Positions 34,771 through 43,477 are shown, numbered from the stretch's first letter. The stretch is 64,000 bases of DNA from RGIG529 sp050950425 (GCA_050950425.1 JBMNHO010000002.1:1054001-1118000), one strand, 5' to 3'. Numbers and translations are program-made. The notes: generated by a model not told the origin, from the sequence alone.

Positions 34771-34799
34771 TTTACTTTCCCCACTCGCTCAGGTACAAT
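34771..34799 (+). promoter_or_regulatory. Promoter of the C_GCAxxG_C_C gene
   Basis: TTTACT (34771-34776), 17-bp spacer, TACAAT (34794-34799), just upstream of AAGGAG and the ATG, so the leader is very short. Confidence 0.7.
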
Positions 34800-34821
34800 A
34801 AAGCAAAAAAGGAGAATGAGA

Positions 34822-35319
34822 ATGGATCAGAATGTTTACACGAAAGGTTCTCTCCAGGAAGCGCAGGACCAGGCTTCCGCCCTTGCGAAGGAAAACTTTA
34901 AGGCAGGGCTCAACTGCGCGGAGGCCGTTTTGAAGGCCTGTCTCGACATGGGCTTTGGGCCGGATTTCCCGCCGGAGATGGTTGCCCTCTCCTCCGGCTT
35001 CGGCGGAGGGATCGGCATGACAAAGCATACCTGCGGCGCCGTTTCCGGGGCTGTCATGGCCGTCGGCGCGGTATGCGGCAGGCGAAACCCCCTGGGAAAA
35101 GAGAATTTGCCGGAGCGAGTGCGGGAGATTCAGCAGGAGGTTTATCCTGCGTTTCGCTCCATGGTGGAAGCATTCATCGAGCAGTATGGCTCGATCACCT
35201 GCGCGGATCTGACAAGCGCCCACGGGGATTTTGAAGGGAAAGAGCGCAAACGCAGCTGCATGCAGATGATTACCTATGCCGCCGCCTTGGCGGTGGAATG
35301 TGCCCGTTCCGGCCGGTAG
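34822..35319 (+). CDS. C_GCAxxG_C_C family putative redox protein
   Basis: A 165-residue protein of the C_GCAxxG_C_C family, named for its conserved Cys pattern. The motifs are FKAGLNCAEAVLKACLD, SSGFGGGIGMTKHTCGAVSGAVMAVG, and C-terminal Cys residues in SITCADLT and KRSCMQM. Members are common in anaerobes and are suspected of redox or metal work; no biochemical function is settled. I start at 34822, 7 nt after GGAG; an ATG at 34816 is too close to it. It has its own promoter but no terminator before feoAB 116 bp on, so co-transcription with iron uptake is possible. Confidence 0.88.
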   Translation: MDQNVYTKGSLQEAQDQASALAKENFKAGLNCAEAVLKACLDMGFGPDFPPEMVALSSGFGGGIGMTKHTCGAVSGAVMAVGAVCGRRNPLGKENLPERVREIQQEVYPAFRSMVEAFIEQYGSITCADLTSAHGDFEGKERKRSCMQMITYAAALAVECARSGR

Positions 35320-35435
35320 CCCTTTGGGCTCCCTTTTCTCCCTTTTCCCAATCTGCCCCGTCCGCCCCTGTTCTATGCCATAGCTGTCAAAGATTGGGCG
35401 GGAGCCTCTCCGTTTGTTGAAAGGACTTGAAAGAA

Positions 35436-37886
35436 GTGACGCATTTGAAGGAACATGAAACGCCGGCAGGCCAAAAAACGCTGGATATGATGGCGCCCGG
35501 CACAGGGGGCGTCATCACCCACGCGGGGACCCGGCGCGGCCCGGTGCGGCGGCGGCTGATCGACATGGGGCTGACCCCGGGAACCCGCATTTCCGTGCGG
35601 AAAATTGCCCCGTTTGGAGATCCCATTGAAGTGAATTTACGGGGATACGAGCTGTCCCTCCGCCGGGAGGACGCCAGCCAGATCCTGGTCTGCCCCGCCG
35701 ATACATGGGAGCAAACGTCCAAGCGGCCCCCCTCTGTTTCCATGCTCCAGCGGATTCCCGATGCATCGGTGCTGCGTCGAATGGCGGCGGATCACGGACA
35801 CGAGCGGCAGGCCCACCACCAAGTGCCGCCTTACACCCACCATGACCAGCGGGAGATGAAGATCGCCCTGGTGGGCAACCCCAACAGCGGAAAAACCACG
35901 CTGTTTAACGCGCTCACCGGCTCCAGCCAGTATGTGGGCAACTGGCCCGGGGTCACCGTTGAAAAAAAGGAAGGCAAGGCCACTGTGGACGGGAGCGCCG
36001 TTACCATTGTGGACCTGCCGGGGATTTACTCCCTTTCCCCCTACTCCATGGAGGAAATCGTGGCCCGTAACTTTATCGTGGGGGAACAGCCGGACGCCAT
36101 CATCAACATTGTGGACGGAACCAATCTGGAGCGGAACTTGTACCTGACGGTGCAGCTGCTGGAGCTGGAGCTTCCCATGGTCGTGGCCGTCAATTTTATG
36201 GACGAGCTGGAAAAACGGGGAGACCGGATAAATTATGATCTTTTGTCTCACCAGCTGGGCGTCCCTGTGATGCCCATTTCCGCCCGATCGGGCAAGCATT
36301 TGCAGCAGCTGCTTTCCAAGGCCCACCGCCAGATGCATGTGGGCGTTACGATGGAGCCGGACGATTTATATGACGCTCTGACTCACACGGTTCACCACCA
36401 GATCGACGCTCTGGTGCACGACGCCGCCTATGCCGCCCGGCTGCCCGCCCACTGGGCCTCTGTGAAGCTGCTGGAGGGGGACGCTCTGGTGGAGCGCGCT
36501 TTGCGCCTGGACCTGGAAACCGCCCAAAAGGTGGAGGAGATCGCCTTGGAATATGAATCATCCAGCTCCTTGGGCGACCGGGAAACCCTCATCGCGGATA
36601 GCCGATATCGCTTTATCGACCAGGTTGTGCGGCATTCTCTGCAGCGGGGAGAAAAACGGGACGCCGTTTCCCTTTCCTTTCAAATCGACCGCGTCGTCAC
36701 CCATAAGTTTCTGGCCGTTCCCATTTTTCTCGCCATGATGCTGCTGGTGTTTGCCGTCACCTTCGGCCCTGTCGGCTCTCTTTTGTCCGACGCTGTGAGC
36801 TTTCTCGTCAGCGGCCTGTTCGCCCCCTGGTTGCAGTCCCTTCTCACCGCCTGGGAAGTGGCCCCCTGGGTGATCAGCCTTTTGGTGGACGGGGTTCTTT
36901 CCGGCATTGGGGGCGTTTTGACCTTTTTGCCCCAAATCGCCCTTTTGTTTTTGTTCCTCTCTTTGCTGGAGGACTCGGGCTATATGGCAAGGGCAGCGTT
37001 TATTATGGACCGGCTTTTGCGGCACTTTGGCCTGTCCGGCAAGGCCTTTATCCCTATGCTCATGGGATTTGGCTGTACCGTTCCCGCGGTGATGGGCGCC
37101 CGCACCATGGAAAACGAAAAGGACCGGCGGATGACCATCCTTTTGGTTCCTTTTATGAGCTGCTCCGCCCGGCTTCCGGTGTACGGCATTCTCACCGCCG
37201 CCTTTTTCCCCCGGTGGGGGGGCGTTGTCATCTTTTCTTTGTATGTCATCGGGCTTGTCATGGCCATCCTCTCCGGCTTTCTCTTTCGAAAGACCTTGTT
37301 CCGGGGGGAGCCCGCCCCCTTTGTTTTGGAGCTGCCGCCTTACCGTCTGCCCACGCTGAACAACACGCTTTTGCACGTTTGGGAGCGGGTACGGGGGTTT
37401 TTGGTCAAAGCCGGCACGCTGATTTTGGCGATGAGCATCGTCTTGTGGTTCTTGCAGTCCTTTGATTTTCACTTTCAAATGACGGAAGACAACGCCGGCA
37501 GCATGCTGGGCCAGATCGGCTCGTTTTTGGCCCCTTTGCTTTTGCCCCTTGGGTTTGGCGCCTGGCAGGCCGCCGTGTCCCTTTTGACTGGCTTTGTGGC
37601 CAAAGAGGCCCTGGTCTCTTCCATGGCGCTGTTTTACGGGTTTTCCGCCCTGGACGGCAGCGGCGCCATCGCCGCCGCGCTGTCTGCCACGTTTACGCCC
37701 CTTTCGGCCTTTTCTTTCTTGGTCTTTGTTCTGCTGTATGTTCCCTGTATGGCCGCCGTGGCAACCATGCGGCGGGAGCTGAACAGCAGAAAATGGGCGC
37801 TGTTCTCCGTCGGCTGGCAGATGTTTGTGGCTTACGCGGTCTCTTTTCTGGTTTACCAGGGGGGACGTCTTTTGGGATTGGGGTGA
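35436..37886 (+). CDS. feoB: FeoA-FeoB fusion, ferrous iron transporter
   Basis: One 816-residue chain joining an SH3-like FeoA domain (about residues 12-88: GGVITHAGTRRGPVRRRLIDMGLTPGT, EVNLRGYELSLRREDA) to a full FeoB. Between them lies a linker with six His in about 20 residues (HGHERQAHHQ...THHD). The G domain starts near residue 141 with KIALVGNPNSGKTTLFNALTG, then VGNWPGVTVEKKEG, DLPGIYSL and NFMDELEKRGD. The membrane part holds two Gate motifs (SGYMARAAFIMDRLL...GFGCTVPAVMGARTM and FVAKEALVSSMALFYG). Fe2+ import at the inner membrane is secure. The start is a GTG with AAAGGA 10 nt upstream; a TTG at 35427 lies too close to it. Confidence 0.95.
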   Translation: MTHLKEHETPAGQKTLDMMAPGTGGVITHAGTRRGPVRRRLIDMGLTPGTRISVRKIAPFGDPIEVNLRGYELSLRREDASQILVCPADTWEQTSKRPPSVSMLQRIPDASVLRRMAADHGHERQAHHQVPPYTHHDQREMKIALVGNPNSGKTTLFNALTGSSQYVGNWPGVTVEKKEGKATVDGSAVTIVDLPGIYSLSPYSMEEIVARNFIVGEQPDAIINIVDGTNLERNLYLTVQLLELELPMVVAVNFMDELEKRGDRINYDLLSHQLGVPVMPISARSGKHLQQLLSKAHRQMHVGVTMEPDDLYDALTHTVHHQIDALVHDAAYAARLPAHWASVKLLEGDALVERALRLDLETAQKVEEIALEYESSSSLGDRETLIADSRYRFIDQVVRHSLQRGEKRDAVSLSFQIDRVVTHKFLAVPIFLAMMLLVFAVTFGPVGSLLSDAVSFLVSGLFAPWLQSLLTAWEVAPWVISLLVDGVLSGIGGVLTFLPQIALLFLFLSLLEDSGYMARAAFIMDRLLRHFGLSGKAFIPMLMGFGCTVPAVMGARTMENEKDRRMTILLVPFMSCSARLPVYGILTAAFFPRWGGVVIFSLYVIGLVMAILSGFLFRKTLFRGEPAPFVLELPPYRLPTLNNTLLHVWERVRGFLVKAGTLILAMSIVLWFLQSFDFHFQMTEDNAGSMLGQIGSFLAPLLLPLGFGAWQAAVSLLTGFVAKEALVSSMALFYGFSALDGSGAIAAALSATFTPLSAFSFLVFVLLYVPCMAAVATMRRELNSRKWALFSVGWQMFVAYAVSFLVYQGGRLLGLG

Positions 37887-37890
37887 CAGC

Positions 37891-38046
37891 ATGAAATACC
37901 TTGTCTACGCCTTGGTGGCCGCCTTGATTTTTTGGGCCGCTTATGTCGTGATCCGCCATTGCAAACGGGCGGCAAACGGAACCGGGTGCAGCGGCGACTG
38001 CGAAAATTGCGCCCGGGACTGCTCCAAAAAGCCGCCCCCCTCGTAG
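37891..38046 (+). CDS. FeoB-associated Cys-rich membrane protein
   Basis: A 51-residue protein 4 bp after feoB. One N-terminal helix (YLVYALVAALIFWAAYVVI) is followed by a short tail with five Cys (HCKRAANGTGCSGDCENCARDCSKK). This is the usual FeoB-associated Cys-rich membrane protein layout in Clostridia, thought to help FeoB by iron or cluster binding; the mechanism is not known. The GTGACAGCATG overlap-like spacing suggests coupled translation. The frame is open 22 codons upstream, but that part lies inside feoB. Confidence 0.9.
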   Translation: MKYLVYALVAALIFWAAYVVIRHCKRAANGTGCSGDCENCARDCSKKPPPS

Positions 38047-38082
38047 GCGAGGGGGGCGCCGTTCTCCCGTCGTCCTCTTTGG

Positions 38083-38120
38083 ATTTCCCCATGGCAGCAC
38101 CATGGGGAATCTCTTTGTTT
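38083..38120 (+). terminator. Terminator after the feo genes
   Basis: ATTCCCCATGG and CCATGGGGAAT around a 5-nt loop, then TCTCTTTGTTTT. A GC-rich hairpin at 38034-38058, spanning the stop codon, precedes it. Confidence 0.65.
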
Positions 38121-38248
38121 TCCCACTTCTTGTGTGTTTTTTGACAGCCCTCCCCTTCATTTTGTATGTCTTACGTTTCGAAAACCCCTCCTTTTTGCCC
38201 TTTTTTCCTCCTTTCCTCGTTCTATCGTATAGGACATAAAAAAAACAA

Positions 38249-38287
38249 TTGACAGATGCGTTCCAAACGTGTTACAATTTGGTAACA
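38249..38287 (+). promoter_or_regulatory. Promoter with an inverted repeat over its -10
   Basis: TTGACA (38249-38254), 18-bp spacer, TACAAT (38273-38278). TGTTAC and GTAACA, 6 bp apart (38270-38287), form an inverted repeat centred on the -10, suggesting a repressor site. Confidence 0.75.
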
Positions 38288-38334
38288 AATAAAACAGATG
38301 GGCGGCTTCGCCTATGAAATAAAGGAGTACCTTC

Positions 38335-38637
38335 ATGGCAAATCAAACCAAAAAGCAAGCGCTGCCTTTGATGTACAAAGGGCGGCCCTTGCGGCGCAAA
38401 GATAACATTCTCTATTACGGAAGCGGGGCAGACCCCTATATCATCCTTTTGCAAGTGTTGGAGCAAAAGCCCGTGGGTGACCTGAACGTTGCTTCCCGTG
38501 TTTTTGTTCAGCTGCAACTGACAGACCCCAACTTGAAGTCTCGGGATCGGGTGATGAAAAAAACCGAGAAAGACAATTTATATCAAGCCCTTGACGTGGC
38601 TTCTGTCTGGCTGGACCGGGCATTGGCTGCGAAATGA
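38335..38637 (+). CDS. Conserved-looking 100-residue protein, function unknown
   Basis: A 100-residue soluble, mixed alpha/beta-looking protein with no named domain. Distinct stretches are LMYKGRPLRRKDNILYYGSGADPYIILLQVLEQKPVGDL and the C-terminal KKTEKDNLYQALDVASVWLDRALAAK. I recall similar short proteins in Clostridia, which fits real coding, along with a perfect -35 and AAAGGAG before the ATG. No Cys pair, signal peptide or membrane helix is seen. The SH3-NlpC/P60 gene starts 47 bp later with no terminator between, so they share a transcript; a cell-wall link is only positional. Confidence 0.8.
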   Translation: MANQTKKQALPLMYKGRPLRRKDNILYYGSGADPYIILLQVLEQKPVGDLNVASRVFVQLQLTDPNLKSRDRVMKKTEKDNLYQALDVASVWLDRALAAK

Positions 38638-38684
38638 ACATACAACATACGAAACAAAACACAGGAAATGGGAGGATCGACAGG

Positions 38685-39626
38685 ATGAAGAAAGTACAAC
38701 GGCTTGTGCGCGCAATCGCAACGACAGTCGCCGCCGGCTCTTTGTGTGTCGTCTGCGCAAGCGCCGCGCTTGTGGGCGCCGGTACCGTCACAGACAGCGG
38801 GCTGCGTCTCCGTGCGGAGGCAAATACGTCCAGCTCCATTTTGGCCACGGCCGCCAAAAACGAAACCGTGGTCGTGCTGGGTAAGGAAAACAAGGATTGG
38901 TACCAGGTCAGCCGCAACGGCAAGCTTGGATATATGCACGGGGATTATTTGAACGTAGTACCCATCGCCAACATGTCTTTGGGCTATGGCGAAGTGGATG
39001 CGGGGGGCGCTTCTCTGCGGATGCGGTCCGCCGCCGGAACAAGCGCCTCTATTCTCTGCAACATTCCGGACGGGGCCGTCGTTTCCCTTTCCGGCGTCAG
39101 CAACGGCTGGTACAAGGTTACATACAGCGGAAAAACAGGGTACTCCAGCGGGGACTACATCGATCCTGTTTCGAACGCCAGCACATCATCTAGCAGCGCT
39201 TCCAGCGCCCCGGCGGCGCAGGTAGCCTCCGCTTCCTCAGACAGCGGGGCAACCAGCTCTGTTGTTTCCACCGCAAAGAAGTTTTTGGGCGTGCGGTATG
39301 TATACGGCGGCTCCTCCCCTTCCGGGTTTGACTGCTCCGGGTTTACCCAGTATGTCATGAAGCAGTGCGGATACAGCATCCGCCGGACCGCCTCCACCCA
39401 GTTTTTGAACAACGGCACAGCCGTCAGCCGCGCCAATTTGCAGCCCGGCGACTTGGTCTTCTTCCGGGCGCCCGGCTCTGCCTACGCCGCCACCCATGTG
39501 GGCATTTACCTGGGCAATGGCGAGTTTATCCACGCTTCTACCACGGGGAACGTGGTGCGGATCAACAGCTTGGATTCCGCTTGGTATGCTAAAATCTTTG
39601 TGGGCGGCCGCCGCATTGCGAGCTAA
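38685..39626 (+). CDS. Secreted SH3-SH3-NlpC/P60 peptidoglycan hydrolase
   Basis: A 313-residue exported protein. Residues 1-33 are a signal peptide (basic KKVQRLVR, hydrophobic core, Ala-rich end). Two bacterial SH3 repeats follow (about 35-85, GLRLRAEANTSSSILATAA; about 105-155, SLRMRSAAGTSASILCNI), then a Ser/Ala linker and an NlpC/P60 domain from about residue 190. The catalytic Cys is in GFDCSGFTQYV and the His in THVGIYLGNGEFIHAS. It should cleave stem peptides (D-Glu to diamino acid) in the wall. The start at 38685 follows GGGAGG; an earlier in-frame ATG at 38634 overlaps the gene before. Confidence 0.94.
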   Translation: MKKVQRLVRAIATTVAAGSLCVVCASAALVGAGTVTDSGLRLRAEANTSSSILATAAKNETVVVLGKENKDWYQVSRNGKLGYMHGDYLNVVPIANMSLGYGEVDAGGASLRMRSAAGTSASILCNIPDGAVVSLSGVSNGWYKVTYSGKTGYSSGDYIDPVSNASTSSSSASSAPAAQVASASSDSGATSSVVSTAKKFLGVRYVYGGSSPSGFDCSGFTQYVMKQCGYSIRRTASTQFLNNGTAVSRANLQPGDLVFFRAPGSAYAATHVGIYLGNGEFIHASTTGNVVRINSLDSAWYAKIFVGGRRIAS

Positions 39627-39651
39627 GCCCCCTGCACCATATGGATTGTTT

Positions 39652-39685
39652 AAACTGCCTCTGTCAAAAGAGGCAGTTTTTCTTT
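39652..39685 (+). terminator. Terminator after the NlpC/P60 gene
   Basis: AAACTGCCTC and GAGGCAGTTT around an 8-nt loop, then TTCTTTT. Confidence 0.9.
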
Positions 39686-39715
39686 TCTCCTTTCTCTTTT
39701 TCTTTGCACCGCGGC

Positions 39716-39753
39716 AAAAAAGGCACGTCCTCCGATGAGAGGACGTGCCTTTT
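39716..39753 (-). terminator. Terminator after the flavodoxin-fold gene
   Basis: AAAAGGCACGTCCTC (39718-39732) pairs with 39739-39753; on the minus strand six T follow. Confidence 0.88.
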
Positions 39754-39770
39754 CGCCTATTTTCTTTTTG

Positions 39771-40355
39771 TTACACACCTAGGTTTTTCATCAGCTGTTT
39801 TGCGAATGATCTGCTCTGCGCCGCCTTTTCTTCTGTGAAAAAGGTGGTGTGGTACCCGAAATCCCGAAGGAACAAGGCCCCCTGATACGCCAGGCGGGAA
39901 TGCTTACAGTACCCCTCCATGCCCTTTTCAAACAAGATCCCGCTTTCTTCCTCCGGGTATCCCCCGGTTAAAAACAGGGCGCAGGGCTTGCCCCGCCACA
40001 GAACAGGCCCCTTTTTCTTCCCGTAATATTTGTTCATGCCGTACACCAGCCGATCCAGCATGGCCTTCATGGGCGCCGTGCAGTACCAGGCGTAGATCGG
40101 CGTTGCCAACACAAAGCAGTCGGCTTCTATAATCTTCTGTGCGATCTCTTCCACGTCGTCTTTCTGGACGCAGCCGAAGCCGTCCATCACATCCTGGCAC
40201 ACCCGGCAGGCCAGGCAGGGGCGGATCTCTTTTTCATACAGCCAGATCAGCTCCGCGAAGTGCCCCGCCTGCTCCCATTCCTCTAAAAAAGGAGCCAGGG
40301 CCTGCATGGTGTTCCCCTGCTTTCTGGGGCTGCCCATCAGCACGCAAATACGCAT
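39771..40355 (-). CDS. Flavodoxin-fold NAD(P)H-dependent FMN reductase family protein
   Basis: A 194-residue flavodoxin-like oxidoreductase. The FMN phosphate loop GSPRKQGNT is at residues 9-17, and ATPIYAWYCTAPMKAMLDR supplies the usual isoalloxazine-side loop. The Cys-rich stretch CLACRVCQDVMDGFGCVQKDD (about residues 47-67) is typical of the iron-sulfur flavoprotein-like/NADPH-dependent FMN reductase group in anaerobes. The substrate is unknown. It follows aspS by 13 bp as the last gene of a leftward run. Confidence 0.88.
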   Translation of the reverse strand: MRICVLMGSPRKQGNTMQALAPFLEEWEQAGHFAELIWLYEKEIRPCLACRVCQDVMDGFGCVQKDDVEEIAQKIIEADCFVLATPIYAWYCTAPMKAMLDRLVYGMNKYYGKKKGPVLWRGKPCALFLTGGYPEEESGILFEKGMEGYCKHSRLAYQGALFLRDFGYHTTFFTEEKAAQSRSFAKQLMKNLGV

Positions 40356-40368
40356 GACCTCAGCCCCT

Positions 40369-42150
40369 CTATTCCGCTTCCGTCCGGGTCACGGCGATGC
40401 CCAGCTCGTCTAGCTGCTTGCCGTCCACCGCGGCGGGGCAGGCCGTCATCGGCTCCGACGCGTTCTGCACCTTGGGGAAGGCGATCACGTCCCGAATGGC
40501 GGGCGCCCCGGCCATCAGCATCACCAGCCGGTCAAACCCATAGGCAAGGCCGCCGTGGGGGGGCGCGCCGTACCGGAAGGCGTTGATCAAGTGGCCAAAC
40601 TGCTCTGTGGCCTCTTCTTCTGAAAAGCCCAGCAGAGAGAACAGCTTTTCCTGCAGCTCTGTTTGATGGATTCGGATGGAGCCGCCCCCCAGCTCTGTTC
40701 CGTTGAGCACGATGTCGTACGCCTTGGCCCGCACCTGCGACGGATCTGTCTCCAAAAGGGGCAAATCCTCGTCTATGGGCGCCGTAAACGGGTGATGCTC
40801 CGCCACGTACCGGTTCTCTTCCTCCGCATAGGTGAGCAAGGGGAACTCCGTCACCCACAAAAAGCGGTAGTCCGAAGGGTCCAGCAGGTGCATCCGCCGG
40901 GCGCACTCGCACCGCAGGGCGCCCAAAGCGGCAAATACTACCTCGTTGGAGGAATCGCCTACGATTAAGACCAAATCCCCGTCCTGAGCTTCCGCGGCCT
41001 TTAAAATGGCGTCTGTTTCCTCCTCTGTTAGAAACTTGGCAAAGGAGGAGCTTTGCTTCCCGTCGGAACACTTCAGCCAGGCAAGGCCCTTGGCCTGATA
41101 TGTTTTGACAAACTCCACCAGGCTGTCAATCTCCTTGCGGCTGAACGCGGCGCCGCCCTTTACGTTGATCAGCCGGACAGAGCCACCCGCTTTGGCCGGG
41201 CCGGAAAACACCTGGAAGCCGCAGTCCTTCACCAGGGGGGTGATGTCCTTCAGCTCGAACCCAAAGCGCAGATCCGGCTTGTCTGAGCCGAACCGCTCCA
41301 TGGCCTCTTTCCACGGCATTCTGGGAAAGGGCGTCTGGACTTCTACGCCCAAAATCTCCCGGAACACCCGCTTTAAAAACCCTTCGTTGACTTCGATCAC
41401 GTCGTCCACGTCCACAAAGGACATTTCCAGGTCGATCTGGGTAAATTCCGGCTGCCGGTCTGCCCTTAGATCCTCGTCCCGGAAGCAGCGAACGATCTGC
41501 ATGTACCGGTCGAACCCCGCCAGCATCAAGAGCTGCTTATACTGCTGAGGCGACTGGGGCAAAGCGTAAAACTTGCCCGGATGCACCCGGGAGGGCACCA
41601 GATAGTCTCTGGCGCCTTCCGGGGTGGATTTCGTCAAAATGGGGGTTTCGATTTCATAAAAGCCCTGCTCGTCATAATAATCTCTGGCGACCTTCCCGAT
41701 TTTGTGGCGCAGCAGGATGGCCCGCTGCATGTCCGGCCGGCGCAGGTCCAGATAGCGATATTTCAGCCGCAGCATGTCGTTCACATCGCTGTTTTCCACG
41801 ATCTCAAAGGGGGGCGTTTCCGCCTTTGACAAAATGTGCAGTTCTGTCACCGCCAGCTCCACATCCCCTGTGGGCAGATCCGGGTTTTTGGAGGAGCGCT
41901 CCCGCAGGACGCCCCGGGCGGCCAGCACAAACTCACCCCGCACGCCAAAGGCCGTTTCAAACACGTCCTTTGGCGTTTCCTCGTCAAAGGCCAGCTGCAC
42001 GATGCCCGTGCGGTCCCGAAGGTCAATAAAAATCAATCCGCCCAAATTGCGGCTGCGCTGGGCCCAGCCGCAGACGGAGACGGCGGCTCCGATATCCGTT
42101 GTTCGCACCGTCCCGCAATAGTGGGTTCGGCGCAGCATTTGCTGTTCCAT
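40369..42150 (-). CDS. aspS: Aspartyl-tRNA synthetase
   Basis: A 593-residue class IIb synthetase of the bacterial type, with an N-terminal OB anticodon-binding domain (GWAQRSRNLGGLIFIDLRDRTGIVQ), the class II catalytic core (YLVPSRVHPGKFYALPQSPQQYKQLLM, FRDEDLRADRQPEFTQID) and the inserted GAD domain. Motif 3 is GLAYGFDRLVMLM. The ATG at 42150 has GGGGAG 8 nt upstream; the longer open frame enters hisS. hisS-aspS adjacency is common in Firmicutes. No T-box is seen. Confidence 0.97.
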   Translation of the reverse strand: MEQQMLRRTHYCGTVRTTDIGAAVSVCGWAQRSRNLGGLIFIDLRDRTGIVQLAFDEETPKDVFETAFGVRGEFVLAARGVLRERSSKNPDLPTGDVELAVTELHILSKAETPPFEIVENSDVNDMLRLKYRYLDLRRPDMQRAILLRHKIGKVARDYYDEQGFYEIETPILTKSTPEGARDYLVPSRVHPGKFYALPQSPQQYKQLLMLAGFDRYMQIVRCFRDEDLRADRQPEFTQIDLEMSFVDVDDVIEVNEGFLKRVFREILGVEVQTPFPRMPWKEAMERFGSDKPDLRFGFELKDITPLVKDCGFQVFSGPAKAGGSVRLINVKGGAAFSRKEIDSLVEFVKTYQAKGLAWLKCSDGKQSSSFAKFLTEEETDAILKAAEAQDGDLVLIVGDSSNEVVFAALGALRCECARRMHLLDPSDYRFLWVTEFPLLTYAEEENRYVAEHHPFTAPIDEDLPLLETDPSQVRAKAYDIVLNGTELGGGSIRIHQTELQEKLFSLLGFSEEEATEQFGHLINAFRYGAPPHGGLAYGFDRLVMLMAGAPAIRDVIAFPKVQNASEPMTACPAAVDGKQLDELGIAVTRTEAE

Positions 42151-42199
42151 TCTGTGTTCTCCCCTTTGTTCTTCTGTTCTCGCTCCAAGCGGCAAGGCG

Positions 42200-43477
42200 C
42201 TACGCAAGAGACGGCTCTTTTACAAACCCGGCGATTGCCTCGGCATCCAGCTTGCACTCCGTCTGCGTCCCGGTTTCCATCTCCTTTAACGAGACGACGC
42301 CCCGCTCCCATTCGTTGCTGCCGAGGACAACGGTATACCTGGCGTCGATCCGGTCGGCATATTTCATCTGGGCTTTCAGGCCCCTCCCCATGGTGTCCCG
42401 CTCCGCGGAAACCCCAAACTGCCGCAGCTGAAAGATCAGCCGCTCCAGGGGCAGGCTGGTTTCCTCCCCCAGCCCGGCCAAAAACACGTCGCAGCCACGG
42501 GGCTTTGGGATGGAAACCCCCTGGGCTTCCATCACCAGCATGAGCCGCTCAATGCCGCTGCCAAAGCCAAGGCCCGGCACGTCCTTCCCGCCGATGGCGG
42601 ACACCAGCCCGTCGTACCGGCCGCCGCCGCAAACCGTCCCCTGGGCGCCGATGGCGTCGGACACAAACTCAAACACCGTGCGCACGTAATAATCCAGCCC
42701 ACGCACAATTTTGGGGTTGATGGTAAAGGAGATGTCCAGCTCCTTCAAGTACGTCTGCACCGCCTCAAAATGGGTCTGGCAGTCGGGGCAAAGATAATCA
42801 AGCCCCACGGGCGCCCCCTCCGCCACTTTGGCGCAGGACTCGTTTTTGCAGTCTAAAATGCGCAGGGGATTGCGCTCCATCCGCTCCAAGCAGGTGGGGC
42901 AAAGGGATTCCCGGTGCTGCCCGAAATATTCCCTCAGCGCCGCGTGGAACCGGGGGCGGCACTCCCGGCAGCCGATGGAGTTGATCTGCACGTGCAGATC
43001 CCGCAGCCCCAAACGGCGCAAAAACGTATCCGCAAGGCCGATGACCTCCGCCTCCGCCTCGGGCCGCTCCGACCCGAAATATTCCACGCCGAACTGATGG
43101 TGCTCCCGCAGCCGACCGGCCTGGGGCTTTTCATACCGGAAATTGGGCGCGATGTAATACACCTTAACCGGCAGCCCCGCGCCGAACAGGCCGTTTTCCA
43201 CAAAGCTGCGGGCCACAGAGGCCGTCCCCTCCGGCCGCAGGGTGATGGAGCGCCCGCCCTTGTCCTCAAATGTGTACATTTCCTTTTGCACCACGTCGGT
43301 GGTGTCCCCCACGCTGCGCAAAAACAGCTCCGTATGTTCAAACGTGGGAAAGCGGATCTCGGAAAAGCCGAAGTCCGCCGCCGCCTTTCGCAGCACTTCT
43401 TCTACATGCTGCCACTGGTAGCTTTCCGATGGCAGCACGTCCTTTGTCCCCCTGGGGGCTCCCGTCAATAACGCCAT
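42200..43477 (-). CDS. hisS: Histidyl-tRNA synthetase
   Basis: A 425-residue class IIa synthetase. It opens with APRGTKDVLPSESYQWQ; the histidine signatures are YYIAPNFRYEKPQAGRLREHHQFGVEYFG and the arginine/HisA loop RGLDYYVRTVFEFVSD, then GGGRYDGLVSAIGG and GFGSGIERLMLVM. The C-terminal anticodon domain closes the protein. A pair of Cys motifs (CREC..., CPTC...C...CPDC) lies in the insertion. AAAGGATG precedes the ATG with long spacing. A terminator separates it from mgsA. Confidence 0.97.
   Translation of the reverse strand: MALLTGAPRGTKDVLPSESYQWQHVEEVLRKAAADFGFSEIRFPTFEHTELFLRSVGDTTDVVQKEMYTFEDKGGRSITLRPEGTASVARSFVENGLFGAGLPVKVYYIAPNFRYEKPQAGRLREHHQFGVEYFGSERPEAEAEVIGLADTFLRRLGLRDLHVQINSIGCRECRPRFHAALREYFGQHRESLCPTCLERMERNPLRILDCKNESCAKVAEGAPVGLDYLCPDCQTHFEAVQTYLKELDISFTINPKIVRGLDYYVRTVFEFVSDAIGAQGTVCGGGRYDGLVSAIGGKDVPGLGFGSGIERLMLVMEAQGVSIPKPRGCDVFLAGLGEETSLPLERLIFQLRQFGVSAERDTMGRGLKAQMKYADRIDARYTVVLGSNEWERGVVSLKEMETGTQTECKLDAEAIAGFVKEPSLA

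Noticed and set aside
38270..38287. Rex binding site over the 38249 promoter
   Set aside because: The half-sites TGTTA and TAACA are 8 bp apart instead of 6 and the flanking bases differ; kept only as an unknown operator.
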